A stretch of 64,000 nucleotides of DNA from Rhizobiaceae bacterium (lineage in GTDB: Bacteria > Pseudomonadota > Alphaproteobacteria > Rhizobiales > Rhizobiaceae). The notes beneath the pieces were generated by a model. It was given only the letters and a program-made list of their open reading frames with translations, made no database searches and was not told where the DNA came from. Positions 8,387 through 16,903 of the stretch are shown one piece after another. A program made the position numbers and the translations under genes. The DNA lies in contig JANQMU010000015.1 in assembly GCA_028279875.1 (NCBI GenBank), positions 120,158 through 184,157 on the forward strand, in the 5' to 3' direction. Position 1 is the stretch's first letter, and each line of letters starts with the position of its first letter.

Positions 8387-9310
8387 ATGCTGAGCCGTGC
8401 CGCCGAAAACCTGTTCTGGCTGGGCCGCTACATGGAGCGGGCCGAAGCCACGGCACGCATGATCTCCATGGGGCAGCGCATGTCGATGCTGCCCGGTGCG
8501 CCGGATCGCTCGGAATGGACCTCCGTCATGCAGGCCACCCACGTCACCTTGGCAACGGACCGGCCCGTATCGGAAACCGACATCGTCACCGATCTGATCC
8601 TGGATACCGTGAGCCCGTCGGCGATCCAGGCCTGCCTTGCCAAGGCGCGGGAAAACGGCCGCGCCGTACGCACCGCGCTGACCCAGGAAATGTGGGAGAG
8701 CCTCAATGACGACTGGCGCTATCTGGAGGGCATGGACCCGAAGACCGCGCGCCAGCAACTGAGCCGCATTCTGGAATGGGTCCGCAGCCGCGCCGCTGTG
8801 TTCCGCGGCGCCGTCGAAACGGCGATGCTGCGCAATGACGGTTATGATTTCCTGCGGCTTGGCGGCAGTATCGAACGGGCCGATATGACCCTGCGCCTGC
8901 TCAACGTCAAATATTTTCTGCTGCTGCCGGAAACGGAGGTTGTCGGCGGCGGCCGGGACCATCACCAGTGGATGTCGATGCTGCATGCGGTGTCGGGCCT
9001 CAGGGCCTATCATCATCACTATCTCGGTGACTATGCACCCTGGAATATTGCCGATTTCCTGCTGCTCAATCAGGCCTTCCCGCGATCCGTGGCCTACAGC
9101 TACAGCCAGATCAACGCTTGTCTGGAGCGCCTGGAAAAGAGCCATGGCGGCGCCCATGCCTGTCAGAGGACGGCACGCGGCGAATGCGACCTCCTGGGCC
9201 GCATCGACATCAACACCATTTTCAATGACGGGCTGCACGAGTTCCTCAACGAGCAGATCGCCAGGACCGCGCGGATCAGTCAGGAGGTGTCCGATGCCTA
9301 TCATTTTTGA
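8387..9310 (+). CDS. Alpha-E domain protein (DUF403)
   Basis: A 307-residue helical protein beginning MLSRAAENLFWLGRYMERAE, the signature of the alpha-E domain (DUF403, COG2307). Family members are nearly always next to, or fused with, circularly permuted ATP-grasp proteins and are thought to assist them; no enzymatic activity is established. The conserved LLNQAFPRSVAYSY segment is present around residue 225. The start ATG 8387 lies 4 nt after the ATP-grasp stop and the gene is followed after 12 nt by the transglutaminase-like gene. Confidence 0.87.
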   Translation: MLSRAAENLFWLGRYMERAEATARMISMGQRMSMLPGAPDRSEWTSVMQATHVTLATDRPVSETDIVTDLILDTVSPSAIQACLAKARENGRAVRTALTQEMWESLNDDWRYLEGMDPKTARQQLSRILEWVRSRAAVFRGAVETAMLRNDGYDFLRLGGSIERADMTLRLLNVKYFLLLPETEVVGGGRDHHQWMSMLHAVSGLRAYHHHYLGDYAPWNIADFLLLNQAFPRSVAYSYSQINACLERLEKSHGGAHACQRTARGECDLLGRIDINTIFNDGLHEFLNEQIARTARISQEVSDAYHF

Positions 9311-9322
9311 CGGTATGCGCCG

Positions 9323-10132
9323 ATGCAGCTGAACGTGTCCCACCGCTCGACTTATGCCTACACGCCGGCCGCCGCGCGGGTGTCGCTTCGCCTGAAGCTG
9401 TTCCCGTCGGTGTTTGACGGGCAGAGCGTTGAGTCCTGGCAGGTCACGGTCAATAGCGATCCGGTGACGCCGATCTACATGACCGGCTATGGCGACGAGG
9501 TGGCCCTGTGGCTCAGCCGCGATCCGGTCGAGAATGTCGAGGTGATCGCCGAAGGTGTTGTCGTCACCGAAGACAAGACCGGGGTCATCCGCGATCTGCC
9601 GCGCAAGCCGCCTTCCGCCCTCTTTACACGGGTGACGGAACTCACCTGTCCGGATGAGGCGATTGTGCAACTGGCGAAGGAATCCGAAAAGGCCGATCCG
9701 CTGGAAACCGCACACGCTCTGTCGCTGGCGATCAAGGACACGGTGGCCTACCGCGCCAAGGTGACGAACAGCGAGACTACCGCCGCCGAGGCGCTGGCTG
9801 CCGGAGCAGGGGTCTGCCAGGACCATGCCCACATTTTCATTGCCGGCTGCCGGTCGCTCGGTATTCCGGCTCGCTATGTGACCGGATATCTGCAGGCGGC
9901 GGAGGACGAGGCGGACCTGTTGGAAACCCACGCATGGGCCGAGGCGCATATCCGCGATTTCGGCTGGATCGGCATCGATCCGTCGAACGGGATTTCACCC
10001 ACCGACCACTATATCCGGATCGCCTGTGGGCTGGACGCTGACGACGCGACTCCGATAAAAGGCCACGTGGTCGGCGGTTCACAAATATCGCTGACCGCAG
10101 AGGTTGCCGTGGCCGACGGCCAGCAGCAATAA
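9323..10132 (+). CDS. Transglutaminase-like cysteine peptidase family protein
   Basis: A 269-residue protein with an N-terminal beta-rich bacterial transglutaminase domain (MQLNVSHRSTYAYTPAAA) followed by a papain-like transglutaminase core. The catalytic triad is intact: Cys165 in GVCQDHAH, His203 in ETHAWAE and Asp219 in IGIDPSNG. Such proteins in this operon are inferred to cleave or form isopeptide or gamma-glutamyl bonds. No signal peptide is seen, so it is probably cytoplasmic with the other three partners. It is followed after 28 nt by the Anbu gene. Confidence 0.88.
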   Translation: MQLNVSHRSTYAYTPAAARVSLRLKLFPSVFDGQSVESWQVTVNSDPVTPIYMTGYGDEVALWLSRDPVENVEVIAEGVVVTEDKTGVIRDLPRKPPSALFTRVTELTCPDEAIVQLAKESEKADPLETAHALSLAIKDTVAYRAKVTNSETTAAEALAAGAGVCQDHAHIFIAGCRSLGIPARYVTGYLQAAEDEADLLETHAWAEAHIRDFGWIGIDPSNGISPTDHYIRIACGLDADDATPIKGHVVGGSQISLTAEVAVADGQQQ

Positions 10133-10160
10133 GCCGCAAAAACGGAGAAGGGCGCTTCGG

Positions 10161-10895
10161 TTGACATATTGCGTTGCGATCAAGCTCGATGCGGGACTTG
10201 TGCTCCTGTCGGACACCCGGACCAATGCCGGGCTGGACAATATTTCCCGCTACGGAAAGATGCATTGCTGGGAAACCCCCGGCGAGCGCGCCGTGGCGCT
10301 GATGACCGCGGGAAACTTGTCGATCACCCAAGGTGTGATCACCCGGCTCGAAAAGCAGATCGAGATGGCGGCGGTCGATCCGGACACGGAAACGATCCTC
10401 AATGCCGACAGCATGTTCCGCATCGCCCAGATCGTCGGTGAAACCATGCGCGATGTACAGGAGCGCCACCGCGACGGGATGGAAGCACAGGGCGCCACAT
10501 TCAGTTCGACGATCCTGGTTGGCGGTCAGCGCAAGGGTGGCTCGCTTCGCCTGTTTTTGGTCTATTCGGCCGGCAATTTCATCGAGGCGACCCGAGACAC
10601 GCCGTTTTTCCAGATCGGTGAACATAAATACGGCAAGCCCATCCTCGATCGCGTGATCACCTCTTCCACGCCGCTCGAGAAAGCCAAGCTGGCAGCATGC
10701 GTGTCGATGGATTCAACCTTGCGGAGCAACCTGTCCGTCGGCATGCCGCTGGACCTGGCAATCATCGAAACGGACAAGTTGAGGTTTTCCGAACGCCGCC
10801 GCATCGAAGCCGACGACGGCGATTTCAACGCCCTGTCGGAATCCTGGTCGCGGGCGTTGAATTCGGCTTTCCACGACCTGCCGCAACTGCTGTGA
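10161..10895 (+). CDS. Anbu proteasome-type peptidase (ancestral beta subunit)
   Basis: A protein of about 244 residues of the proteasome Ntn-hydrolase fold. The start is set at TTG 10161, preceded by GGAGAAGGG at 10144-10152, because it yields M-T-Y-C-V and so exposes Thr as the N-terminal nucleophile after Met removal. The open frame reaches back to 10104, inside the transglutaminase gene, but that extension would bury the Thr. Catalytic Asp18 (SDTRTNAG) and Lys33 (RYGKMHCWE) are in the usual places. Known Anbu proteins form open helical rings, yet their peptidase substrates are not established. It is the last gene of the operon. Confidence 0.9.
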   Translation: MTYCVAIKLDAGLVLLSDTRTNAGLDNISRYGKMHCWETPGERAVALMTAGNLSITQGVITRLEKQIEMAAVDPDTETILNADSMFRIAQIVGETMRDVQERHRDGMEAQGATFSSTILVGGQRKGGSLRLFLVYSAGNFIEATRDTPFFQIGEHKYGKPILDRVITSSTPLEKAKLAACVSMDSTLRSNLSVGMPLDLAIIETDKLRFSERRRIEADDGDFNALSESWSRALNSAFHDLPQLL

Positions 10896-11203
10896 GCCGC
10901 ATTTGGCACTGTTGACGGGCAGCAGGTGAAATGTTCTCCGACCATCACCAGAATGGGTGATGCCGGCTGTTCGAATATCGGATTTTATCAAGACAGGCTG
11001 GGGGCGACCACCTCCTGGCCAACTTTGCGAGGCGCATGATGGGTGGCCTTGCGGAGACTGCGAAGACGCCTGCGGCCCCAATGCACTAAACTGCAGGCGG
11101 CTCCACTTTCGCAGCGGACAGCCATTTCGCGTGCCGACGTTTCGTCGTGCCGTGAAATGTGCCGTCCGGGGCGGTTCCGCCACCAGGTGATTCAGTGAAG
11201 GGT
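10896..11203. other. Intergenic stretch between convergent Anbu operon and tpa
   Basis: No credible gene is seen in these 308 nt. The only structure is an imperfect hairpin at 11123-11159 (outer arms CATTTC and GAAATG, 14 of 17 paired positions, loop TTT) without a T tract, which could end transcription from either side. Confidence 0.4.
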
Positions 11204-12592
11204 CTAAGCCGTGTGCGTTGCGCGCCCGAGTGCGCCGTCGATCGCTTCGATGATTTCATCGAGGTCGTCTTTTGTGCTGATCAGCGCCGGGCTCAGGCAA
11301 AGCGTATTGTTGTAGGCGTCGAGGCTGCGGTTGGTGGCGCCGATCAAAACGCCGTTCGACAGACAGTCCGCGACGATTCCCTGCACCAGGCTCTCGGCCA
11401 CGGGTTCCCTGGTGCTTCGATCCCGCACCAGTTCGGCGCCGCAGAACAGCCCCTTGCCGCGGACATCGCCGATGATCGCGTGTTTGTCCTTCAGTTCGTT
11501 CAGCCGCTCGAGGAGATAAGCGCCCATATCCGTTGTGTTTTCGAGCAGATTTTCGTCTTCGATGATGCGCATGTTCTCAAGCGCGGCAGCCGGCCCGGCC
11601 GCGCACCCGCCGAAGGTGGAAATGTCACGGAAATAGCTCATGGGGTCGGAGGGATCGCTCTTGAAATGATCAAACACCTCTTCCGTCGTTACCGTACACG
11701 AAATGGCCGCGTAGCCCGATGCCACGCCCTTGGCCATGGTGACGATGTCGGGCTTGATGCCGTAATGCTGGTAGCCGAACCATTTGCCTGTGCGTCCGAC
11801 ACCGCAGACGACTTCGTCGATATGCAGCAGGATGTCGTATGTCCGGCAGATCTCCTGGACGGTTTCCCAATAGCCTTCGGGGGGCGTGATCACCCCGCCG
11901 CCGGCGGTGATTGGCTCCAGAACCATCGCACCGATCGTATCGGGTCCTTCCCGTAAAATGACCTCTTCGATGGCCTTGGCGGCCTTGACGCCGTAATCGG
12001 CGCATTCGCCATATTGGGAGCGGTATTCAAGGCAGTGCGGCACTTCGACGAAACCCGGCGTGAACGGACCGTATTGATCCTTCCGCTGGTTCTGGCCGCT
12101 TGAACTCAGGGCGGTGATCGTGGTGCCGTGGTAATCGCGCTCCCGGTAGAGAATCTTGTGCTTCTTGCCACCATATTTGTTGTGGGCGATCTGCCGGACG
12201 ATCTTGTAGCCCTTTTCGTTCGCCTCGGATCCCGAATTGGAAAAATACACGCGGCTCATGCCCGGCATTTTTTCGATCAGCTTTTTGGCAAACAGCGCGC
12301 CGGGGACATTGCCGGCCGAATTGGCGAAATAGTTGAGGCGCACCAATTGCTCGCGCACAGCGTCGGCAATGCTCTCCCGGCCATAGCCGACATTGACCGT
12401 CCACACGCCGCCGGAAACGGCATCGAGATATTCTGTGCCCTTGGCGTCCCACACGCGCATGCCCTTGCCTTCGATAACGACCATGGGATCGGCGGTTTCG
12501 TATCGCTTGTGCTGACTGAGGTGGTGCCAGACATGCGCGCGGTCGCTTGAGACCGCGTCACCGAAATCATTCGTGCCAGGTAACAGGTTCAT
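11204..12592 (-). CDS. tpa: Taurine-pyruvate aminotransferase
   Basis: A 462-residue class III PLP aminotransferase. Long stretches resemble the taurine-pyruvate aminotransferase subgroup: AVSGGVWTVNVGYGRESIAD, LNYFANSAGNVPGA, YRERDYHGTTI and ATNRSLDAYNNTLC. Lys288 in TMAKGVASGY is the expected PLP lysine. The reaction moves the amino group of taurine to pyruvate, giving sulfoacetaldehyde and alanine. The start ATG 12592 has GAGGG 8 nt upstream; the longer open frame to 12679 has no support. Sulfoacetaldehyde acetyltransferase and taurine transport genes are not in this window, so the gene stands alone. Other omega-amino acid substrates are possible. Confidence 0.85.
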   Translation of the reverse strand: MNLLPGTNDFGDAVSSDRAHVWHHLSQHKRYETADPMVVIEGKGMRVWDAKGTEYLDAVSGGVWTVNVGYGRESIADAVREQLVRLNYFANSAGNVPGALFAKKLIEKMPGMSRVYFSNSGSEANEKGYKIVRQIAHNKYGGKKHKILYRERDYHGTTITALSSSGQNQRKDQYGPFTPGFVEVPHCLEYRSQYGECADYGVKAAKAIEEVILREGPDTIGAMVLEPITAGGGVITPPEGYWETVQEICRTYDILLHIDEVVCGVGRTGKWFGYQHYGIKPDIVTMAKGVASGYAAISCTVTTEEVFDHFKSDPSDPMSYFRDISTFGGCAAGPAAALENMRIIEDENLLENTTDMGAYLLERLNELKDKHAIIGDVRGKGLFCGAELVRDRSTREPVAESLVQGIVADCLSNGVLIGATNRSLDAYNNTLCLSPALISTKDDLDEIIEAIDGALGRATHTA

Positions 12593-12940
12593 CGCTTTAA
12601 CCCTCGACGGGGCTGCGAGGCCGACTGGCCGCAGCCCTGCTTGCCAATTGTTGCATTTGACGCGGACAGTCCCATGCATTCGGTTGCGCCGATAGTCCCA
12701 GTTGCGGAAGCTCCATGACGCCAGAAGACGGGCGCCACGGGTTCGCGGATTTTGGGGCGCCGAACATTCCGTTCACCGCTGCCGATGACATGTCGCGCGT
12801 TACGTCCGATGGCCGATGAATCAACGCGAAATAGCAAAAATCAATGATCTGGATCAAAACGCCGATTTCCGGAATGATTCAAAATGATCTATTATTGCGC
12901 CGTTGCAGTGGTGCCCAACGCAATGGTTCGGAGGCTGAAC
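12593..12940. other. Divergent promoter region of tpa and the DUF2189 gene
   Basis: A gene-free 348-nt stretch between two divergent genes. It becomes AT-richer after about 12830 and carries an FNR/FixK-like box at 12844-12857. I see no small ORF with a ribosome site, and no RNA gene. Confidence 0.5.
12844..12857. promoter_or_regulatory. FNR/FixK-type binding site
   Basis: ATGAT-CTGG-ATCAA matches the FNR/FixK consensus TTGAT-N4-ATCAA at nine of ten defined positions. It lies about 84 nt upstream of the DUF2189 start codon, a suitable distance for class II activation. Oxygen-limited expression of that gene is inferred. Confidence 0.5.
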
Positions 12941-13735
12941 ATGGTAGACAGCGACACCGCGGTGTCATCCCATCCGCCAAAGGTTCCCCAGATCAATGCC
13001 ATCACCTTTCGCGATATCCGCGAGGCGCTGGGGGCGGGATTCGCCGACTTCATGCGGGCGCCGTTGTTCGGGCTGTTCTTTGGTGGCATTTACTGGCTCG
13101 GCGGGCTTGCCATCCTGGCCTCGCTTTCCGTGCTCAACATGCCGTGGATGATCATACCGCTCGCCATCGGTTTTCCGCTCATCGGGCCGTTCGTAGCCGT
13201 CGGGCTCTATGAGGTCAGCCGTCGGCTGGCCAGCGGCAAGCCCCTGGCATGGCGTGACATCCTGCTCGTGGTGTTCCATCAGCGCGAGCGGCAACTCAGC
13301 TGGATGGCCTTTGTCGTCCTGTTCATATTCTGGCTGTGGATCTACCAGATCCGCCTGCTGCTGGCTTTGTTCCTGGGGTCCAAGAGCTTTTCCACAATTC
13401 CGCGTTTCATCGAGGTGGTCACCACCACGCCCGAAGGAATGACGTTCCTCGCCGTCGGCACCGTCATCGGCGCCGTTATCTCTCTCGTGCTGTTTTCGGC
13501 AACCGTGATTTCCATGCCTTTGCTTCTCGAGCGCGAACTTGATTTCATCACGGCGATGATCACCAGTTTCAAGACGGTCGTCAAAAACCCGGCACCGATG
13601 ATCGGCTGGGGCCTCATCGTTGCCGTGCTCGCCATCGTGGCGATGCTGCCATTGTTCCTGGGCATGCTGGTGGTTCTGCCGGTTCTCGGCCATGCGACCT
13701 GGCATCTTTACAAGCGGGCCATCGAGGACGAATGA
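12941..13735 (+). CDS. DUF2189 integral membrane protein
   Basis: A protein of about 264 residues with roughly six hydrophobic helices (for example FGLFFGGIYWLGGLAILASL, MAFVVLFIFWLWIYQIRLLL and the C-terminal segment around residues 220-245), belonging to the DUF2189 family. Its biochemical role is unknown; it sits in the inner membrane. ATG 12941 is chosen because GGAGG (12930-12934) lies 6 nt upstream, whereas upstream in-frame starts from 12884 lack a site. An FNR/FixK-like box upstream suggests low-oxygen induction. Confidence 0.82.
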   Translation: MVDSDTAVSSHPPKVPQINAITFRDIREALGAGFADFMRAPLFGLFFGGIYWLGGLAILASLSVLNMPWMIIPLAIGFPLIGPFVAVGLYEVSRRLASGKPLAWRDILLVVFHQRERQLSWMAFVVLFIFWLWIYQIRLLLALFLGSKSFSTIPRFIEVVTTTPEGMTFLAVGTVIGAVISLVLFSATVISMPLLLERELDFITAMITSFKTVVKNPAPMIGWGLIVAVLAIVAMLPLFLGMLVVLPVLGHATWHLYKRAIEDE

Positions 13736-13947
13736 CGTCGTCTACATCCCGGTATTGCGGGCTCGATATCGCCGAACTTGAAATCGTCGCAATAATGTGA
13801 AAAGTGAGCCCATCGAGTTTTCGGCCTGAAGGCACGGCCCCAACGCGTGGATTCCATCCCGGCGTCGCCCCCCTAAAATCCAAGATTTCGATATGTTTGC
13901 CAGGCATTGGCGCCTGAACACCTGAATATTTCTTGAGAGGAAATACA

Positions 13948-14157
13948 ATGCAAAGTGGAACGGTGAAGTGGTTCAACTCCCAAAAAGGGTTTGGCTTCAT
14001 CCAGCCGGACGATGGCGGATCGGACGTATTTGTTCACATCAGTGCTGTGGAACGCGCCGGGCTTCGCCATCTCGACGAGGGTCAGAAGATCTCCTTTGAA
14101 ATCGTCGCAGACAAGCGCACGGGCCGCTCCTCGGCCGACAATCTGCAGGCCGGCTGA
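13948..14157 (+). CDS. Cold-shock domain protein
   Basis: A 69-residue CspA-type OB-fold protein with both nucleic-acid-binding motifs, RNP1 (KGFGFI) and RNP2 (VFVHI). It binds single-stranded RNA or DNA in the cytoplasm and unfolds mRNA structure. The start ATG 13948 has GAGAGG 7 nt upstream. About 210 nt of non-coding sequence precede it, consistent with the long structured 5' leaders common in this family, though cold control cannot be shown from sequence. A GC-rich hairpin follows the stop. Confidence 0.93.
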   Translation: MQSGTVKWFNSQKGFGFIQPDDGGSDVFVHISAVERAGLRHLDEGQKISFEIVADKRTGRSSADNLQAG

Positions 14158-14175
14158 CCGGACTTGATTGGCAAA

Positions 14176-14204
14176 CCCGGCGCGGGTCCGCGCCGGGCTT
14201 CACA
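14176..14204 (+). terminator. Hairpin terminator after the cold-shock gene
   Basis: Perfect 9-bp arms CCCGGCGCG (14176-14184) and CGCGCCGGG (14189-14197) with loop GGTC are followed by CTTCACATT. The T tract is weak, so termination efficiency is uncertain. The stem also lies between convergent genes. Confidence 0.5.
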
Positions 14205-14224
14205 TTGCCCGGACTGGGCCGCAT

Positions 14225-14482
14225 TCACTCCGGTCCGGTTGCTTCCCCGGATTTCATGCCGGTCTGCGGTGCGCCATATTCGGCGATGAAATCGCGAAAG
14301 GCATCGTCCAGTTTTGCGGCATCCGCATAATCGGCAAGCCGTTCCAGCAGCACAACGAGCAGGTAGTTGTTGCCAAGACCCCATTGGCTGTTGAGGTCGC
14401 GCAGCCGGGCATAGGCCTCGTCAGTGAGGGCCGCTCGAAAGCGCTTCGGCAGCGGCAGTCTTTTCGGTTTCATCGTCATCAT
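14225..14482 (-). CDS. Small hypothetical protein downstream of ECF sigma factor
   Basis: A protein of about 85 residues starting at one of three nearby ATG codons (14482, 14479 or 14473) and reading MKPKRLPLPKRFRAALTDEA, then an amphipathic helical stretch LLVVLLERLADYADAAKLDD. Its frame stays open further upstream, but that part is a shadow of the sigma gene (Arg/Ser/Pro-rich). It overlaps the sigma gene by about 62 nt, which suggests coupled translation. I do not recognise the family. A role as a sigma-factor partner is possible from position only. Confidence 0.55.
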   Translation of the reverse strand: MMTMKPKRLPLPKRFRAALTDEAYARLRDLNSQWGLGNNYLLVVLLERLADYADAAKLDDAFRDFIAEYGAPQTGMKSGEATGPE

Positions 14483-15293
14483 CGATCCCGCACAGGCTTT
14501 CGGCTTCGGTCGAACCCAGGCCCTGTTCCTCGATCTCCTTTGTCCGCCGCCAGAATATATCATGCAGCGCTTCCATCGAAGTCGATTCGCTGGTGCGCAC
14601 GATCGCACAGCGGTCGGCAAAGCTCTGGATATCGGGGAAGGGGCCGCCCTTTTTGTTGTCCGCCGCGACCATCTGCAACCCCTTGCATTGATGGCAGATC
14701 CCGGTTTTGGAGACGAGGGCGCAAAGGCCCTCGAATTGTTCCTGCATGGACGCGCGGGCGGTGGCGAGGCGGTGACGCATGACCGACTCCGAAAGTCCCA
14801 GAGCGTTGGATGTCTCCCGCGCCGACATGCCGACAATGTCCCGCAATATGAGAACCGCGATCTCATCGGGCGGCAGGGACCGGCCGACACATGAGAAACA
14901 GTAGGAGACATGTTCGCGAACCTCGTAGGAAAAGTCGGGCGACGCGCATTGCGAAACCACTTCGCCGCTCAGTTCCTCCGACTGTGCGCACAGATTGGCA
15001 TAGGCCACCTGCGCCTCCCCGCGCCACCGTTTCTGGCGGCGCAGGAAGTCGATGGCGGTTCGCGCGGCGATCGATATCAGCCAGGTCGAAAAGCGACTGT
15101 TCTGCTTGAAGCCGCCGATGCCGTTCCATGCTTTCAGCATGGCATCCTGGATGATGTCCTCCGTGTCCTCCGGATGGCCGACCATGCGTTTGACCACCCC
15201 GCGAACCTGCGGGCGCAGCGGCGCGACAAGGCTCTCGAAGGCCCGTTCGTCGCCCGCCACCGCCCGCTTTATCAGATCGTGGTCATTGGTCAT
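14421..15293 (-). CDS. ECF sigma factor with Cys-containing C-terminal extension
   Basis: A 290-residue sigma-70 family protein. Region 2 is visible in DERAFESLVAPLRPQVR and EDIIQDAMLKAWN, region 4 in LPPDEIAVLILRDIVGMSAR. After region 4 an extension of about 90 residues carries GICHQCKGLQM; another Cys pair (SYCFSCVG) lies just before region 4. The cysteines suggest a zinc or redox site as a built-in sensor (inference). No classical anti-sigma gene is adjacent. The ATG overlaps the stop of the upstream GST gene by 3 nt and the downstream small ORF overlaps too, so the three genes form one coupled unit. Confidence 0.85.
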   Translation of the reverse strand: MTNDHDLIKRAVAGDERAFESLVAPLRPQVRGVVKRMVGHPEDTEDIIQDAMLKAWNGIGGFKQNSRFSTWLISIAARTAIDFLRRQKRWRGEAQVAYANLCAQSEELSGEVVSQCASPDFSYEVREHVSYCFSCVGRSLPPDEIAVLILRDIVGMSARETSNALGLSESVMRHRLATARASMQEQFEGLCALVSKTGICHQCKGLQMVAADNKKGGPFPDIQSFADRCAIVRTSESTSMEALHDIFWRRTKEIEEQGLGSTEAESLCGIDDDDETEKTAAAEALSSGPH

Positions 15294-15886
15294 TCCGACT
15301 GGCTTTCCCTGTACGCGGCAATCACCGCCGGCTGTTTTTGCACGTCGCGATACCAGCGTGTGACGCCGGGCCTGCCCTCCAGATGCTTTTCACCGCCCGG
15401 GATCGTTTTGAGATAATGGGTGAGCATCGGTTCGAAAACAAGGTCGGCCAGGCTCAGCCGGTCGCCCGTCAGACAGGCGCCGCTTTTCACCAAGGTTTCG
15501 ATCGCGGCCAGGCAGCGGTCCGCCGGCTCGGTATCGATTTGCGACGTGTCGTCGGCAAAGGTCGCCTTGACAAGGGCCGGATAGGCATAGTCGATGCAGA
15601 TCGAGATGAGCTGCCACATCCGCGCCCGTGCGAGCGGTTCGGTCGGGATCAGCGGCGCACCCTCCGCCAGATCATTGAGATAGGACAGGATGGCCGCCGT
15701 CTCGTAAAGGTCCACCGATCCGTGCTGCAGCGCCGGCATTTTTCCGAACGGATGCAGCGCCAGATGGCTGGCCTGGCCGAACTCCAGGGGTTTGAGGTCC
15801 CAGTCGAGCCCAAGTTGCTCGCAGGCGATCATCGCGCTGCGCACATAGGTGCTGCCGGCAAATCCGTAAAGGTGAATGGTTGTCAT
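15290..15886 (-). CDS. Glutathione S-transferase family protein
   Basis: A 198-residue cytosolic GST-fold protein. The N-terminal thioredoxin-like domain includes GFAGSTYVRSAMIACEQLGL with the putative active-site Ser, the cis-Pro segment KMPAL and the glutathione-binding ETAAILSYL. The C-terminal helical domain contains TGDRLSLADLVFEPML, a typical GST N-cap motif. The start ATG 15886 has AGGAG in TACAGGAGAAAACC upstream. It is the first gene of an overlapping GST-sigma-small ORF unit, hinting that the sigma factor responds to electrophile or redox stress. Confidence 0.87.
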   Translation of the reverse strand: MTTIHLYGFAGSTYVRSAMIACEQLGLDWDLKPLEFGQASHLALHPFGKMPALQHGSVDLYETAAILSYLNDLAEGAPLIPTEPLARARMWQLISICIDYAYPALVKATFADDTSQIDTEPADRCLAAIETLVKSGACLTGDRLSLADLVFEPMLTHYLKTIPGGEKHLEGRPGVTRWYRDVQKQPAVIAAYRESQSE

Positions 15887-16206
15887 GGTTTTCTCCTGTA
15901 TTGAACGGTTTGAACGAATGTTCGACTGGTTAGACGACCGTCGATCGGATTTCCGCCAAAGTATTGAAATATATGGTTTTATTTGAAAGGTAGCGCTGCC
16001 GGCGCGGGTGACGGAATGATGGCGCGCGAGGTCAGCTGCAGCCACCGCCGGCTTGCCGGCCCCGTCTCGGCCGGAGTGCGAAAATGCCGCTCACCCCGCT
16101 GTTGATTGTCCGCCGGCATTGGTGTTCTATGCGGCTTCCACAGACCGCGGCGGCGGGGTCCCGGGTGTCTATCCGGACGGCAAAATTCCAATGAGGAGAT
16201 ATGAGC
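15887..16206. other. Divergent promoter region of GST and peroxiredoxin genes
   Basis: A gene-free 320-nt stretch. It contains GAAC-GAAT-GTTC around 15912-15923, a short inverted repeat upstream of the GST-sigma unit, and an AT-rich patch around 15961-15990. No small gene is convincing. Confidence 0.35.
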
Positions 16207-16869
16207 ATGTCAAATTTGAGAATTGGCGATGAAGCGCCCGACTTCGAAGCACAAACCACCCAGGGAAAGATCAATTTCCACGAATGGCTCGGCGACTCCT
16301 GGGGCGTGCTGTTTTCCCATCCGAAGGACTTCACGCCGGTCTGCACGACGGAACTGGGCTACATGGCGCGCATCAACCCGGAATTCCAGAAGCGGAACGT
16401 GAAGATCATCGGGCTCAGCGTCGATCCGGTGGAGAACCACGCCAAATGGGCGGACGATATCGAAGAAACGCAGGGTTTCATGCCCAACTATCCGATGATC
16501 GGAGACACCGATCTGAAGGTGGCGAAGCTTTACGGCATGTTGCCGGCCGGCGCCGGCGAAACGTCCGAAGGGCGCACGGCGGTGGACAACCAGACCGTGC
16601 GCACGGTTTTTGTGATCGGTCCCGACAAGAAGATCAAACTGTCGATCTCCTATCCGATGAGCACCGGCCGGAATTTCGACGAAATCCTGCGGGTGATCGA
16701 CTCCATGCAACTGACGGCCGAGCACAAGGTTGCAACACCGGTGAACTGGGTGGACGGTGACGATGTCATCATCGTGCCGGCCGTCTCCAATGAAGAAGCC
16801 GAAAAGCAGTATCCGGATGGGTGGAAGACCCTGAAACCCTATCTTCGGATTGTGCCGCAGCCCAAATAG
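16207..16869 (+). CDS. 1-Cys peroxiredoxin (Prx6 type)
   Basis: A 220-residue peroxiredoxin. The peroxidatic Cys46 sits in HPKDFTPVCTTE, the PxxxTxxC active site, and the long C-terminal domain with YLRIVPQPK is typical of the Prx6 (1-Cys) subgroup. It reduces hydrogen peroxide and organic hydroperoxides in the cytoplasm. Of the two adjacent starts, ATG 16207 is preferred because GAGGAG (16193-16198) is 8 nt away, against 2 nt for ATG 16201. It is divergent from the GST-sigma unit, in keeping with an oxidative-stress neighbourhood, and is followed by a hairpin terminator. Confidence 0.93.
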   Translation: MSNLRIGDEAPDFEAQTTQGKINFHEWLGDSWGVLFSHPKDFTPVCTTELGYMARINPEFQKRNVKIIGLSVDPVENHAKWADDIEETQGFMPNYPMIGDTDLKVAKLYGMLPAGAGETSEGRTAVDNQTVRTVFVIGPDKKIKLSISYPMSTGRNFDEILRVIDSMQLTAEHKVATPVNWVDGDDVIIVPAVSNEEAEKQYPDGWKTLKPYLRIVPQPK

Positions 16870-16903
16870 GCTTCGCTGCCGGCACACCGCTGAGATTTGC
16901 AAG

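Noticed and set aside
14483-14911. N-terminal part of the 228-codon frame over the sigma factor gene
   Set aside because: Its Arg/Ser/Pro-rich translation is a shadow of the sigma gene; only the last 85 codons have protein-like sequence.
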